A program made the translations under genes and the position numbers. This document shows, piece by piece, positions 41,627 through 51,622 of a DNA stretch of 64,000 bases (within the stretch, counting starts at the first letter, position 1; each line of letters begins with the position of its first letter). The notes under the pieces are model-generated. The model did not search any database and was not told the origin of the DNA. It saw nothing but the letters and a program-made list of their open reading frames with translations. The stretch lies in the NCBI RefSeq assembly GCF_042665255.1, contig NZ_JBHTCD010000027.1. The stretch is one strand, 5' to 3'. This DNA is from Insolitispirillum peregrinum. Its GTDB lineage: Bacteria; Pseudomonadota; Alphaproteobacteria; Rhodospirillales; Rhodospirillaceae.

Positions 41627-44600
41627 ATGCCCTCCTCCCCGACCAACTCGCCTTACCAGACTGAAAATGCTCAAAGCTCTGCCGGTCGCTGGCAGTTCTG
41701 GATCGACCGTGGCGGCACCTTTACCGATGTTATCGGGCAGGCGCCGGATGGCCGTCGCCTGACCCACAAGGTGCTGTCAGAAAACCCTGAACGGTACCGC
41801 GATGCCGCCTTGCAGGGGATTCGCGATTTGTTGGGATTGGGGCCAACCGACCCGATCACCGCCGATCAGGTCGAGGTGGTCCGCATGGGGACCACCGTTG
41901 CCACCAACGCCTTGCTGGAACGTCAGGGCGACCGCGTGCTGCTGGTGACCACCGCCGGTTTCCGCGATGCCCTGCGCATTGGTTCCCAGCATCGCCCGGA
42001 CCTGTTTGCCCGTGCCATTGTCCTGCCGGAAATGCTGTACGAGCAGGTGCTGGAAGTGGACGAACGACTCGATGCACAGGGCGAGGTGATCACCCCGATC
42101 AACCTCGACAGCGCCCGCGCCGGTCTGCACGCCGCCCGCGAGCAGGGCATTGATGCCTGTGCCATCGCCCTGATGCATGGCTATCGCAACCCGGTGCACG
42201 AAAAGGCGCTGGCCGATCTGGCGCGCGAGGTCGGCTTTGGGCAGGTGTCGGTCTCACACGAGGTCAGCCCGTTGATGAAGCTGATTGGCCGGGGCGATAC
42301 CACCGTTGCCGACGCCTACCTCAGCCCGGTGCTGCGCCGCTATGTCGAGCAGGTCGCCGGTGAGCTGAATGATGTGCGCCTGCAGTTCATGATGTCCTCG
42401 GGCGGTCTGACCGATGCCCGCCTGTTCCAGGGCAAGGACGCCATCCTGTCCGGTCCGGCTGGCGGGGTGGTCGGGATGGTCCGCACCGCCGCCATGGGCG
42501 GGTTTGACAAGCTGATCGGCTTTGACATGGGCGGCACCTCGACCGACGTGTCGCACTATGACGGCGAATACGAACGCGCCTTTGAAACCACCGTCGCCGG
42601 GGTGCGCATTCGCGCGCCGATGATGCGGATTCACACCGTCGCCGCTGGCGGTGGCTCGATTCTGGTGTTTGACGGTGCCCGCTTCCGCGTCGGCCCGGAA
42701 AGCGCTGGCGCCAATCCCGGCCCGGCCTGCTATCGCCGGGGCGGCCCGCTGACCGTCACCGATGCGAACGTGATGCTCGGACGCCTGCAACCGGCCCACT
42801 TCCCGGCAGTGTTCGGTCCGGGCGGCGACCAGCCGCTGGATGCCGGGGTGGTGCGCGCCCGCTTCCACGAGCTGGCCGCCGAAGTCCGCGCCGCCATTGG
42901 TCTGGAGGCTACCGCCGAATCCGTGGCCGAAGGCTTTCTGCGCATCGCCGTCGAAAACATGGCCAATGCGATCAAGAAAATCTCGGTCGAGCGCGGCTAT
43001 GACGTCACCGACTACGTGCTGGTCAGCTTTGGCGGCGCCGGTGGGCAGCATGCCTGCAAGGTGGCCGACTCTCTGGGGATGCGCAAAGTGTTCCTGCATC
43101 CGTTTGCCGGGGTGCTGTCGGCCTATGGCATGGGTCTGGCCGATGTGCGGGCGCTGCGGGAAAAGGCGGTCGAAGCGATCCTGACCGCCGACAGCCTGCC
43201 GGGCATCGCCGACGTTCTGGCCGCCCTGACCGGCGAAGCGGTGGAAGAATTGCGGACTCAGGGCTTTGACCCGGCGGGCGTGACCGTCTTCCCCCGCGCC
43301 CATGTGCGCTATCAGGGCAGCGACAACGCCCTGATCGTCGCCCATGGGTCGCTGGACGACATCAAAAGCGCCTTTGAAGACCAGCACCGCCAGCAGTTCG
43401 GCTTCCTGCAACCCGATCGCCCGCTGATCGTCGAAGCGGTGTCGGTCGAAGCGGTGGGGGCTTCGGCAGCGGTGGCCGAGCAGGAAACCGCCCGCCCGGT
43501 GGATGCTCCGGCAGAGGCCGAAGTGATCGACCATGTGTCCCTGTTCACCGAAGGCGAATGGCAGCAGGTGCCGGTCTATGACCGTGACCGGATGCTGCCC
43601 GGCGATGTGGTCAGCGGTCCGGCGATCATCCGCGAACGCACCGGCACCAACCTGATTGAACCCGGTTGGCAGGCCAGCTTTACCACCCGCGAACATCTGG
43701 TGCTGGAACGGGTGGTGGCCTTGCCGCGTCAGGTGGCGATTGGCACCGGCAAGGGCGACAGCGATGGCGCCGATCCGGTGATGCTGGAAATCTTCAACAA
43801 CCTGTTCATGTCGATCGCTGAACAGATGGGCGCCACCCTGCAAAACACCGCACACTCGGTCAACATCAAGGAACGACTCGACTTCTCGTGCGCCATCTTT
43901 GACGCCACCGGCGGTCTGGTCGCCAATGCCCCGCACATGCCGGTCCATCTGGGCAGCATGGGCGAAAGCGTGCGCGCCGTCCTGCGTGCCCGTGGCGACC
44001 AGTTGCGCCCCGGCGACAGCTGGGTACTGAATGCTCCCTACAACGGCGGCACCCACCTGCCGGACATTACGGTGGTGACGCCGGTGTTCACCGATGACGG
44101 GGCCGAAATCCTGTTCTTCGTCGCCTCGCGCGGGCACCATGCCGATATCGGCGGCATCACCCCCGGCTCGATGCCGCCGAACAGCGTCACCGTCGATCAG
44201 GAAGGCATCCTGATTGACAGCCTGCCGCTGGTGCAGGACGACCGCTTCCTTGATGCGGACATCCGTGCCGTGCTGTCGTCCGGCCCGTGGCCAGCCCGCA
44301 ACCCGGACCAGAACATCGCCGACCTGAAGGCACAGGTTGCCGCCAACGAAAAGGGCGTGCGGGAACTGCGGCGGATGGTGAGCCATTTCAGCCTGCCAGT
44401 GGTCCGCGCCTATATGGCCCATGTGCAGGACAACGCCGAAGAAAGTGTTCGCCGGGTGATTGGCCGCCTGCGCAGCGGCAGCTTTACCTACCCGATGGAC
44501 AACGGGGCGCAAATCGTGGTGCGCATTGACGTTGATGCGGCGGCACGCTCGGCGCGGGTGGACTTCACCGGCACCTCGGCACAGTTGCCCAACAACTTCA

Positions 44601-45301
44601 ACGCGCCACTGGCGGTCTGCCGGGCGGCGGTGCTGTACGTCTTCCGCACGCTGGTCGATGACGCCATTCCGATGAACGAAGGCTGCCTGAAGCCGGTTGA
44701 GCTGATTGTGCCGCAAGGCTCGATGCTCAATCCGGTGGCTCCGGCGGCGGTTGTCGCCGGGAACGTTGAAACCAGTCAGGCGGTGGTCGACAGCCTGTAT
44801 GGCGCGCTGGGGGTGATGGCCGCGGCACAGGGGACGATGAACAACCTGACCTTCGGCAACGATCGCCACCAGTATTATGAAACCATCTGTGGCGGCTCGG
44901 GGGCCGGTGACGGCTTCAACGGCACCGATGCGGTCCATACCCACATGACCAACTCCCGCCTGACCGACCCGGAAGTGCTGGAATGGCGGTTCCCGGTCCG
45001 GCTGGAAGATTTCCGCATTCGTCCGGACTCGGGCGGGGCGGGCAAATGGCGGGGCGGTCATGGCACCCTGCGCCGCCTGCGCTTTCTGGAACCGATGACC
45101 GCCGCCATCCTGTCCAACCACCGGATCGTGCCGCCCTATGGCATGGCTGGCGGCCAGCCGGGGGCGTTGGGGCAGACCTGGGTCGAGCGGATTTCCGGCG
45201 AACGGGTTGATCTGGCCTCGACCGCCTCGATCGAAATGCAGGCCGGGGACCAAATCATCGTTGCAACGCCCGGCGGAGGCGGGTACGGAAAGATCGAGTA
45301 A
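41627..45301 (+). CDS. Fused hydantoinase/5-oxoprolinase (HyuA-HyuB type)
   Basis: The 1224-residue protein joins the ATP-binding HyuA half (WIDRGGTFTDVIGQAPDG; GFDMGGTSTDVSHYDG; SFGGAGGQHACKVA) to the HyuB half, which begins near 705 (LEIFNNLFMSIAEQMG, TLQNTAHSVNIKERLDFSCA). This matches eukaryote-style 5-oxoprolinases and fused N-methylhydantoinases, which hydrolyse cyclic amides with ATP. It is followed by the MarR-type regulator gene and lies opposite the TRAP operon. Whether 5-oxoproline or a hydantoin is the substrate cannot be read here. Confidence 0.92.
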   Translation: MPSSPTNSPYQTENAQSSAGRWQFWIDRGGTFTDVIGQAPDGRRLTHKVLSENPERYRDAALQGIRDLLGLGPTDPITADQVEVVRMGTTVATNALLERQGDRVLLVTTAGFRDALRIGSQHRPDLFARAIVLPEMLYEQVLEVDERLDAQGEVITPINLDSARAGLHAAREQGIDACAIALMHGYRNPVHEKALADLAREVGFGQVSVSHEVSPLMKLIGRGDTTVADAYLSPVLRRYVEQVAGELNDVRLQFMMSSGGLTDARLFQGKDAILSGPAGGVVGMVRTAAMGGFDKLIGFDMGGTSTDVSHYDGEYERAFETTVAGVRIRAPMMRIHTVAAGGGSILVFDGARFRVGPESAGANPGPACYRRGGPLTVTDANVMLGRLQPAHFPAVFGPGGDQPLDAGVVRARFHELAAEVRAAIGLEATAESVAEGFLRIAVENMANAIKKISVERGYDVTDYVLVSFGGAGGQHACKVADSLGMRKVFLHPFAGVLSAYGMGLADVRALREKAVEAILTADSLPGIADVLAALTGEAVEELRTQGFDPAGVTVFPRAHVRYQGSDNALIVAHGSLDDIKSAFEDQHRQQFGFLQPDRPLIVEAVSVEAVGASAAVAEQETARPVDAPAEAEVIDHVSLFTEGEWQQVPVYDRDRMLPGDVVSGPAIIRERTGTNLIEPGWQASFTTREHLVLERVVALPRQVAIGTGKGDSDGADPVMLEIFNNLFMSIAEQMGATLQNTAHSVNIKERLDFSCAIFDATGGLVANAPHMPVHLGSMGESVRAVLRARGDQLRPGDSWVLNAPYNGGTHLPDITVVTPVFTDDGAEILFFVASRGHHADIGGITPGSMPPNSVTVDQEGILIDSLPLVQDDRFLDADIRAVLSSGPWPARNPDQNIADLKAQVAANEKGVRELRRMVSHFSLPVVRAYMAHVQDNAEESVRRVIGRLRSGSFTYPMDNGAQIVVRIDVDAAARSARVDFTGTSAQLPNNFNAPLAVCRAAVLYVFRTLVDDAIPMNEGCLKPVELIVPQGSMLNPVAPAAVVAGNVETSQAVVDSLYGALGVMAAAQGTMNNLTFGNDRHQYYETICGGSGAGDGFNGTDAVHTHMTNSRLTDPEVLEWRFPVRLEDFRIRPDSGGAGKWRGGHGTLRRLRFLEPMTAAILSNHRIVPPYGMAGGQPGALGQTWVERISGERVDLASTASIEMQAGDQIIVATPGGGGYGKIE

Positions 45302-45333
45302 TCCGCACACCTGACAAGGGTACAGGAGACGGC

Positions 45334-45903
45334 ATGAGCGACGAACAGACAGGCAAGACCCCGAACACCAGCGAGCCAAGGGCCGCAACCGGCAGCGGGC
45401 GACGCATCGTGGCGTCCACCCATCTGGTCAGCGAGCGGGCCGCCGAGCTGTCGGAGTTTGAATTTGGCCTGATCATCGCCGGGCATGCCTTCAATCGCTG
45501 GATGGTCCGCTGCATGTCAGCAGCGGGCTACCCGGACCTGAACCCGATGGACGTGATCATCCTGCACACCGTCAACAACAAGGCGCGGGACAAGAAACTG
45601 GCCGACATCTGTTTCGTGCTGAATGTCGAAGACACCCACGTCGTCAATTACGCCCTGAAACGACTGGAAGAACGCGGTCTGGTCATTCGGACCAAAAAGG
45701 GCAAGGAAGTCTTCTTCCTCGCCACCGACGCAGGCCGCGACGCCTGTATGCGCTATCGCGCGGTGCGGGAGGAATGCCTGATCGAAGCCTGCGTGGCGAT
45801 GGGCATTGACCTGCGGGCGGTCGGTGCCCTGTCCGGCCAGTTGCGCGCCCTGTCCGGCCTGTACGGTCAGGGCGCCCGCGCCGCCTCAGTCCTTTACGAG
45901 TAA
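45334..45903 (+). CDS. MarR-family winged-helix regulator
   Basis: The 189-residue protein has a long helical N-terminus, then a winged helix: LADICFVLNVEDTHVVNYALKRLEERGLVIRTKKGKEVFFLATDAGRDAC, where the recognition helix and wing are clear. It resembles the MarR/HTH_27 group often encoded beside oxoprolinase and TRAP genes. It probably controls the divergent promoters around 41560. It starts 32 bp after the HyuA-HyuB gene. Confidence 0.85.
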   Translation: MSDEQTGKTPNTSEPRAATGSGRRIVASTHLVSERAAELSEFEFGLIIAGHAFNRWMVRCMSAAGYPDLNPMDVIILHTVNNKARDKKLADICFVLNVEDTHVVNYALKRLEERGLVIRTKKGKEVFFLATDAGRDACMRYRAVREECLIEACVAMGIDLRAVGALSGQLRALSGLYGQGARAASVLYE

Positions 45904-46791
45904 CGCCGGACGGCGGGCCTGCACCATCCCCAGCAGCGTATTGCCCGCCACCGCCGCAATGATCAGTGCCCCGCCAAGCAAGGCACGCGCCGAGGGGACT
46001 TCGGACAGCACCAGCCAGGCCCACAACGGCCCCAGCACGGTTTCAATCAGCGACAGCAACGCCACTTCGGCTGCCGGAGCATAGCGGGCTCCGGCCATGA
46101 ACAGGGTCAGGGCCAGCGGCAGGTAAACAAAGCCCTGAAATCCCAGTAATATCATGTCATGGGTCGGCAACGCCCATGTGCTGACAAACGGCAGGGCAAT
46201 CAGCGCGGTCAGCACTTCGGACAGCATCAGGGAAGCGGTCATGTCACGGTTGCCCGCCTTGCGCAACACCACCAGATTCAACCCGAACGCCAGCGCCGCA
46301 CCCAGCGCCGCCATGTCGCCATGCAGGCTGTCACCGCCCAGCCGCAGGGAATCGGACACAATCACCCCGATCCCGCCCAGCCCAAGGGCAATCGCCCCCC
46401 ATGTCCGCGGCTGGACGGCTTCGCGGATGAACAGCAGGCCACACACCGCACTCCACAGCGGCATCGAGGCCATGAACACCAGCGTATTGGCCACGCTGGT
46501 ATGAACCATCGCATCGACAAACAGCAGGTTCGAGGCGGTCAGCGTCAAAACCGACAGCAGACCCACCCGCCCCAATCCGGCAATCATCCCCCACAGGCGT
46601 TGGCGATAGAGCAGCAACAGGACGACGAACAGCGTCACCCCAATCCCCAGACAACGCCAGAACAGGGTTTCCCACAGACCGGCCTGCCGGATCATGTGCA
46701 GCAGCATCCCGTCAGGGCTGATGATCAGCATCCCCAGACCGGACAACAGCAAGCCCCACAGCGGACGGGGCAACGAGGCAAACAGGGACAT
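45886..46791 (-). CDS. EamA/DMT-family transporter
   Basis: I use ATG 46791 (MSLFASLPRPLWGLLLSGLGMLIIS; 301 residues); a TTG at 46809 is an alternative. Ten membrane segments form two EamA repeats, with LTLTASNLLFVDAMVHTSVANTLVFMASMPLWSAV in the middle. The 3' end overlaps the MarR-type gene by 18 bp on the opposite strand. It is divergent from the efflux-pump gene, leaving about 170 bp for both promoters. Confidence 0.88.
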   Translation of the reverse strand: MSLFASLPRPLWGLLLSGLGMLIISPDGMLLHMIRQAGLWETLFWRCLGIGVTLFVVLLLLYRQRLWGMIAGLGRVGLLSVLTLTASNLLFVDAMVHTSVANTLVFMASMPLWSAVCGLLFIREAVQPRTWGAIALGLGGIGVIVSDSLRLGGDSLHGDMAALGAALAFGLNLVVLRKAGNRDMTASLMLSEVLTALIALPFVSTWALPTHDMILLGFQGFVYLPLALTLFMAGARYAPAAEVALLSLIETVLGPLWAWLVLSEVPSARALLGGALIIAAVAGNTLLGMVQARRPALLVKD

Positions 46792-46961
46792 CACGACACC
46801 CGGCGGCAACAGGAGAAAACAACAGGGAAAATCGTCAGTGCAGGGGATGGACAGCCGACAGAAAGCGACGCACGTTTACAGACGCAACTGTCGTTCATTC
46901 AAAAAGAAACAGTCGATGTCGCCCCGGTGACGGCATCATGTCTGTAGCAGGAAACCTTGTC

Positions 46962-48203
46962 ATGGTCCATGACCAGCCCGCCCCCGATTCTCCCGAGCCT
47001 GCCCCTTCCAGTCCCCGCCCCGGTCTGCGCTTTCTGGCCCCGCTGGTGATCGTTACCGCCAGCGGCCCGGTATCGATGCAGATGATCCTGCCCGCCCTGC
47101 CCGCCATCGGGGAGCATTTTTCCGTCGGCCCGGCGATGACCCACATGCTGGTCAGTCTGGCGCTGATCGCCTTTGGCAGTTCGATGCTGGTGTGGGGTCC
47201 GCTGTCTGACCGCTATGGCCGTCGCCTGCCGCTGGTTGGCGGAACCGTGCTGTTTGCCGCCGGAGCGGGGCTGTGTCTGGTGGCCCCGACCATTGAACTG
47301 CTGATCGCAGGCCGCGTGCTGGGGGCCGCCGGGGCGGCGGCCGGGATGGTGCTGACCCGCGCCATGGTGCGTGACATCTATCCATCGGAACAGGTGTCCA
47401 GTGCCATGAGCCAGTTGACGGCTGGTCAGATCGTGCCACCGATGCTGGCCCCAGCCCTCGGCGGATGGCTGACCGACCGCTTTGGCTGGCACTGGAATTT
47501 CGTGGTGCTGGTGGTGCTGGGCCTGCTGGCACTGGTGCTGGCGTGGCGGTTGCCGGAAACCAACCGGATGCGGGCGCAAGGGGCGGCCAGTGCCGGTCTG
47601 TTGTCATCGTTCAGCCACCTGCTGCGCCTGCCGCGCTTTAACAGCTATGCCTTGTTCGGGGCGGCGGCAATGGCAGCCTACTTTGCCTTTCTGGCCGGGG
47701 CTCCGGACGTGGCCATGGAACAAATGCACATGACTCCGTCGGGCTATGGAGTGGCCTATATCGCCCTGTCGTTGTCCTTTCTGGTCGGCAACATGCTGTC
47801 GGCCCGCCTGTCCCCCCGGCTGGGGATGGACCGGATGATCCTGCTTGGTGGTGGACTGACGGTTGCCAGTGCGCTGGCCGGTGTGCTGGTGCTGCTGGGG
47901 ATCAGCGTTGCGGCCGGATCGCCGTGGCTGCTGTTTGTCACCGGCTCGGTGATTGCCTTTGGCAACGGCATGAGCCTCAACAATGCGCAGGCCGGGGCGA
48001 TGGGAGTCGAGCCGCGCATGGCCGGGGCCGCCGCCGGGATTGCCGGTTTTGTCCAGATGGTCAGCGGCGCACTGGCGACGCAAAGCCTGGGGATCATCCA
48101 CAATGGCACCCCCTATCCGCTGTTCCTGATGATGGCTGCAGCCTGCGTGCTGTCGCTGGCGATTTTTGTCGGCTGCCAGCATCTGGCCAGACGCGCCGCC
48201 TGA
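46962..48203 (+). CDS. Bcr/CflA-type MFS drug efflux transporter
   Basis: ATG 46962 has AGGA nine bases upstream; ATG 46938 would add eight residues. The product has about 413 residues and 12 membrane segments. PLSDRYGRRLPLVGGTVLF is the MFS loop 2-3 motif; GRVLGAAGAAAGMVLTRAMVRDIYP and MLAPALGGWLTDRFGWHWNF are typical of Bcr/CflA pumps. Likely role is export of drugs or metabolites at the inner membrane. Confidence 0.9.
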   Translation: MVHDQPAPDSPEPAPSSPRPGLRFLAPLVIVTASGPVSMQMILPALPAIGEHFSVGPAMTHMLVSLALIAFGSSMLVWGPLSDRYGRRLPLVGGTVLFAAGAGLCLVAPTIELLIAGRVLGAAGAAAGMVLTRAMVRDIYPSEQVSSAMSQLTAGQIVPPMLAPALGGWLTDRFGWHWNFVVLVVLGLLALVLAWRLPETNRMRAQGAASAGLLSSFSHLLRLPRFNSYALFGAAAMAAYFAFLAGAPDVAMEQMHMTPSGYGVAYIALSLSFLVGNMLSARLSPRLGMDRMILLGGGLTVASALAGVLVLLGISVAAGSPWLLFVTGSVIAFGNGMSLNNAQAGAMGVEPRMAGAAAGIAGFVQMVSGALATQSLGIIHNGTPYPLFLMMAAACVLSLAIFVGCQHLARRAA

Positions 48204-48298
48204 TCCCACCCTGCCGCCTGCGACGGGAACACTGTGTTCAGCCCCTCCCCCTCCCGAGGCAATTGCCCTCACCGGGGAATAGTGTAGGCTCTGAACAA

Positions 48299-50896
48299 AT
48301 GACTTCCAGTCCGCAGGCGGTACACTTTTATATGACCAGACAAACCCGTGTCAGGACCGATGACCAGGACACCCTGAAGCGTATGGCCCGCGCCCTCGGG
48401 CTGGTGTTTGCCCTGCTGGCCGCAGGCGTCATTGCCGGCTTTGCCCTCAACAGCCTGTATGTCATGGAAAGCAACGAGCTGGCCCGCCAGGCCGTCGTCG
48501 CCGCCCAGCATCATCATCAGACCCAGCAACTGGTCAACTGGGCGCAGGTGATCGAAGACGAGCCCGAGGGACAGACCCGACAGGACGCCCGCATCCGCTT
48601 TGCCGAACGCCTGCAGCAGATCCAGCGCAGTTACCGCCTGCTGGTTGATGGTGATCCGGCCCTGGACATCCCGCCGGTTCCCGAAGGCGTGCGCCAGTAC
48701 TTTTACGGGCCTCTCGACAGTTACGACGCCCTGCTGAAACAGTTTCTCAGCGAGGCCGAACAGTACCTGCTGGCCCATGACCCTGCGATCGAGACGCCAC
48801 CGGATACCGCTGATCATCACATGATCTCGACCTGGAGCATCGGCCCGCTGGCCAACAGCCAGCAGCGGATCACCGAAGCCCTGCAGGACCATGCCGCCAG
48901 GGCCTTTCACCGCCTGTGGCTGTCCCAGACCATCATCCTGACCCTGACCCTGACCCTGCTGGCCTTTGCCGGTCTTTATCTGCTGCGCAACCTGCTGCTG
49001 AAAAGTGCCCAGGTAGTGCGCGAACACCTCAGTGCCCAGCGCCGTCTGATGGCAATCATCGACAGCGTCGAAGACGGCATCCTCGAGGTCAATCCCGATG
49101 GCAGCCTGATTTTTGCCAACCGCAGCGCCTCCCTGACCCTGGGGCAAAGCATTGATCAGCTCACCCAGTCCACCCTGCAAAGCTTTACCCGCCTGTCCGG
49201 CAGTGACGGGGTGCGCATTGGCGTCGCGCTGGAACGAATGGAACGGGCCACCGCTGCCGCCATTCTGCTGACCCGCCCGGATGGCACCTGTTTCCGCGCC
49301 ACCCTGACCCTGACCCCGATCGAAGGCCAGTCACGGGCGATCATCACCGTGCGGGACATCACCCGCCACCTGCACCGCGAAGAGCGGTTGCGCAAGCTGT
49401 CCCATGCAGTCGAACACAGCCCGGCGCCGGTCATCATCACCGACTTCACCGGTGTGATCGAATACGTCAACCCGGCCTTTACCGCCGTTTCCGGCTGGAC
49501 CTCCCGCGAGGTGATCGGCCATTCACCGCGCATGATCAGTTCGGGCGCGCAGGAACGCGATGTTTACCATGCGATGTGGAACGACCTGAAAGCCGGCAAG
49601 TCCTGGCGCGGGGAATTCCGCAACCGGCGCAAGGATGGCGCCTCCTATTGGGTCCGTTCGTCCATTGCCCCGATCATGGATGAAAACGGCAGCATTTCGC
49701 ATTTCGTCGCCGTGCAGGAAGACGTCACTGTCGAGCGACAGGCCTTGCAGGATCTGGAAGACAGCCGCCTCCGCCTGCGCGAAGCCATTGATTCCCTGCC
49801 GCAGGGCTTTGCCATCTATAACCCCGATGAAACCCTGCTGATGTGCAACGACGCCTATCGCGCCGTGTACGGGACGCAGGTTCCAGCCATCCGGGAGGGA
49901 CAACGCTTTGACACCATCATCCGGGTGGGGCTGGAGTCCCGGGCATACGCACTGAAGCCCGGGCAGGAAGAAGACTTCTTCGCCCAGCGGCTGGACCTGT
50001 TCCGTCAGGGCGGTGAACGGGAAATCGAGCTGAAAAGCGGACGCTGGGTGCTGGCATCGGAAACCATCACCCCCAGCGGGGCCCATGTCTGCCTGCGCAC
50101 CGACATCAGCGATATCAAGCGCATCCAGACCGAGCTGGAATCAGCCCGCCGCCACGCCGACGAAGCCAACACCGCCAAAAGCCAGTTCCTGTCGTCGATG
50201 AGCCATGAACTGCGCACGCCGCTGAATGCCATCCTCGGCTTTGCCCAGCTGTTGCAGATGAACCGCAAGACGCCGCTGACCGAACGGCAGGGTGACCAGG
50301 TGCAACAAATTCTGCGTGCCGGGCAACACCTGCTGAGCCTGATTGACGAAATCCTGGATCTGGCAAAGATCGAAGCCGGGAAAATCCCGCTGCACATGGC
50401 ACCGGTCGATGTCGCCACCATGGCCCGTGACTGTCAGGACCTGATCCAGCCCGCCGCCGACTCCGCCAACCTGACCATGACCGTTACCGCTCCGTCCGGG
50501 GTGTGGGTGTTTGCCGACCATACCCGCCTGAAACAGATTCTGCTCAACCTGCTGTCCAATGCCGTCAAGTACAACACCCCCGACGGCAAGCTGTGGCTCA
50601 ACATTGCCCCCAGCCTCGCCCCGCCCGAGGGCAAGAGCGGCCCGTGGATCGTCTTTTCCGTGTCCGACACCGGCCTTGGCATCCCCGAAGAGATGCGCAA
50701 CCAGTTGTTCCAGCCGTTTAGCCGTCTGGGCCGCGATACCTCGATGGTCGAGGGAACCGGCATCGGCCTCGCCCTGACCAGACAACTGGTCGAGCTGATG
50801 GGCGGTGAACTGACCGTCAGCCATCTGCCCGGCGGCGGCACCTGTTTCAGCTTTGCCTTGCCGCAAACCGACGGTGCAACGCAAATTACCCTGTGA
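48299..50896 (+). CDS. PAS-domain sensor histidine kinase
   Basis: I take ATG 48299; 865 residues (ATG 48332 is an alternative, and the frame further upstream is MFS shadow). TM1 spans about 33-54 and TM2 207-226, enclosing a 150-residue periplasmic sensor. PAS-like domains follow at about 245-350, 365-475 and 485-600. HisKA has H636 (SSMSHELRTPLN), and the ATPase domain shows VSDTGLGIP and GTGIGLALTRQLVE. No receiver domain or adjacent response regulator gene is present, so its partner is elsewhere. Confidence 0.93.
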   Translation: MTSSPQAVHFYMTRQTRVRTDDQDTLKRMARALGLVFALLAAGVIAGFALNSLYVMESNELARQAVVAAQHHHQTQQLVNWAQVIEDEPEGQTRQDARIRFAERLQQIQRSYRLLVDGDPALDIPPVPEGVRQYFYGPLDSYDALLKQFLSEAEQYLLAHDPAIETPPDTADHHMISTWSIGPLANSQQRITEALQDHAARAFHRLWLSQTIILTLTLTLLAFAGLYLLRNLLLKSAQVVREHLSAQRRLMAIIDSVEDGILEVNPDGSLIFANRSASLTLGQSIDQLTQSTLQSFTRLSGSDGVRIGVALERMERATAAAILLTRPDGTCFRATLTLTPIEGQSRAIITVRDITRHLHREERLRKLSHAVEHSPAPVIITDFTGVIEYVNPAFTAVSGWTSREVIGHSPRMISSGAQERDVYHAMWNDLKAGKSWRGEFRNRRKDGASYWVRSSIAPIMDENGSISHFVAVQEDVTVERQALQDLEDSRLRLREAIDSLPQGFAIYNPDETLLMCNDAYRAVYGTQVPAIREGQRFDTIIRVGLESRAYALKPGQEEDFFAQRLDLFRQGGEREIELKSGRWVLASETITPSGAHVCLRTDISDIKRIQTELESARRHADEANTAKSQFLSSMSHELRTPLNAILGFAQLLQMNRKTPLTERQGDQVQQILRAGQHLLSLIDEILDLAKIEAGKIPLHMAPVDVATMARDCQDLIQPAADSANLTMTVTAPSGVWVFADHTRLKQILLNLLSNAVKYNTPDGKLWLNIAPSLAPPEGKSGPWIVFSVSDTGLGIPEEMRNQLFQPFSRLGRDTSMVEGTGIGLALTRQLVELMGGELTVSHLPGGGTCFSFALPQTDGATQITL

Positions 50897-51023
50897 TCAG
50901 GCCGTCGCGGACGGTTGCCAAAACGGGGCTTTCCGTGTAAATGACCTCCTTCCCCGCATCGGGCGGGGCTTCGGCGTCGGCACCCCTGGAGGCCGCCGCC
51001 GTTTTTCTACGGAGATTCCAAAG

Positions 51024-51620
51024 ATGACCGAAGTGATCACCTTCACCGTTCAGAAGCGTGACCGGGCAGGTAAGGGGGCAGCTCGCGCGATCCGCCGTCA
51101 GGGCCTGGTCCCGGGTGTGATTTACGGGGACAAGCAGACTCCCGTGATGTTTGCGATGGACCCGCGTCCGCTGCTCGCCGCCCTCAACAAGCCGGGCTTC
51201 TACACCCACCAGTACGACGTGGTGGTTGATGGCGAAGCCTTCCGTTGCATGGCTCAGGACGTGCAGTTCGGCGTCGTGTCCGATGCCCCGATCCACGTTG
51301 ACTTCCTGCGCGTTGGCAAGAACACCGTCGTCACCACCGCCGTGCCGGTGCACTTCGACAACCAGGACAGCTGCCCGGGCCTGAAGCATGGCGGCGTGCT
51401 GAACATCGTCCGTCACGAAGTCGAAGTTCATGCCAAGCCGGACGACGTGCCGGAACAGCTGGTGGTCGATCTGGCCGCTGCCGAGCTGAACGACACCATT
51501 CACTTCTCGGCCATCACCCTGCCGGCCGGCGTGACCCCGGTGATCACCGACCGCGATTTCACCATCGCGACCATCATTGCTCCGTCGGGCCTGAAGTCCG
51601 ATGAGGCGCAAGGGGAATAA
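51024..51620 (+). CDS. rplY: 50S ribosomal protein L25/general stress protein Ctc
   Basis: ATG 51024 follows GGAGATT; 198 residues. The N-terminal L25 domain (GKGAARAIRRQGLVPGVIYGDKQTP) binds 5S rRNA. The C-terminal TL5-like beta domain includes LPAGVTPVI, so this is the long CTC form usual in alphaproteobacteria. It is 2 bp upstream of pth. The GC-rich 100-bp leader contains dyads (CCCCGC/GCGGGG near 50950) that could be regulatory. Confidence 0.95.
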   Translation: MTEVITFTVQKRDRAGKGAARAIRRQGLVPGVIYGDKQTPVMFAMDPRPLLAALNKPGFYTHQYDVVVDGEAFRCMAQDVQFGVVSDAPIHVDFLRVGKNTVVTTAVPVHFDNQDSCPGLKHGGVLNIVRHEVEVHAKPDDVPEQLVVDLAAAELNDTIHFSAITLPAGVTPVITDRDFTIATIIAPSGLKSDEAQGE

Positions 51621-51622
51621 CA

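Noticed and set aside
42254..45388. 1044-codon minus-strand frame opposite the HyuA-HyuB gene
   Set aside because: His/Gly/Gln-rich shadow composition, while the plus strand encodes an intact, well-conserved enzyme.
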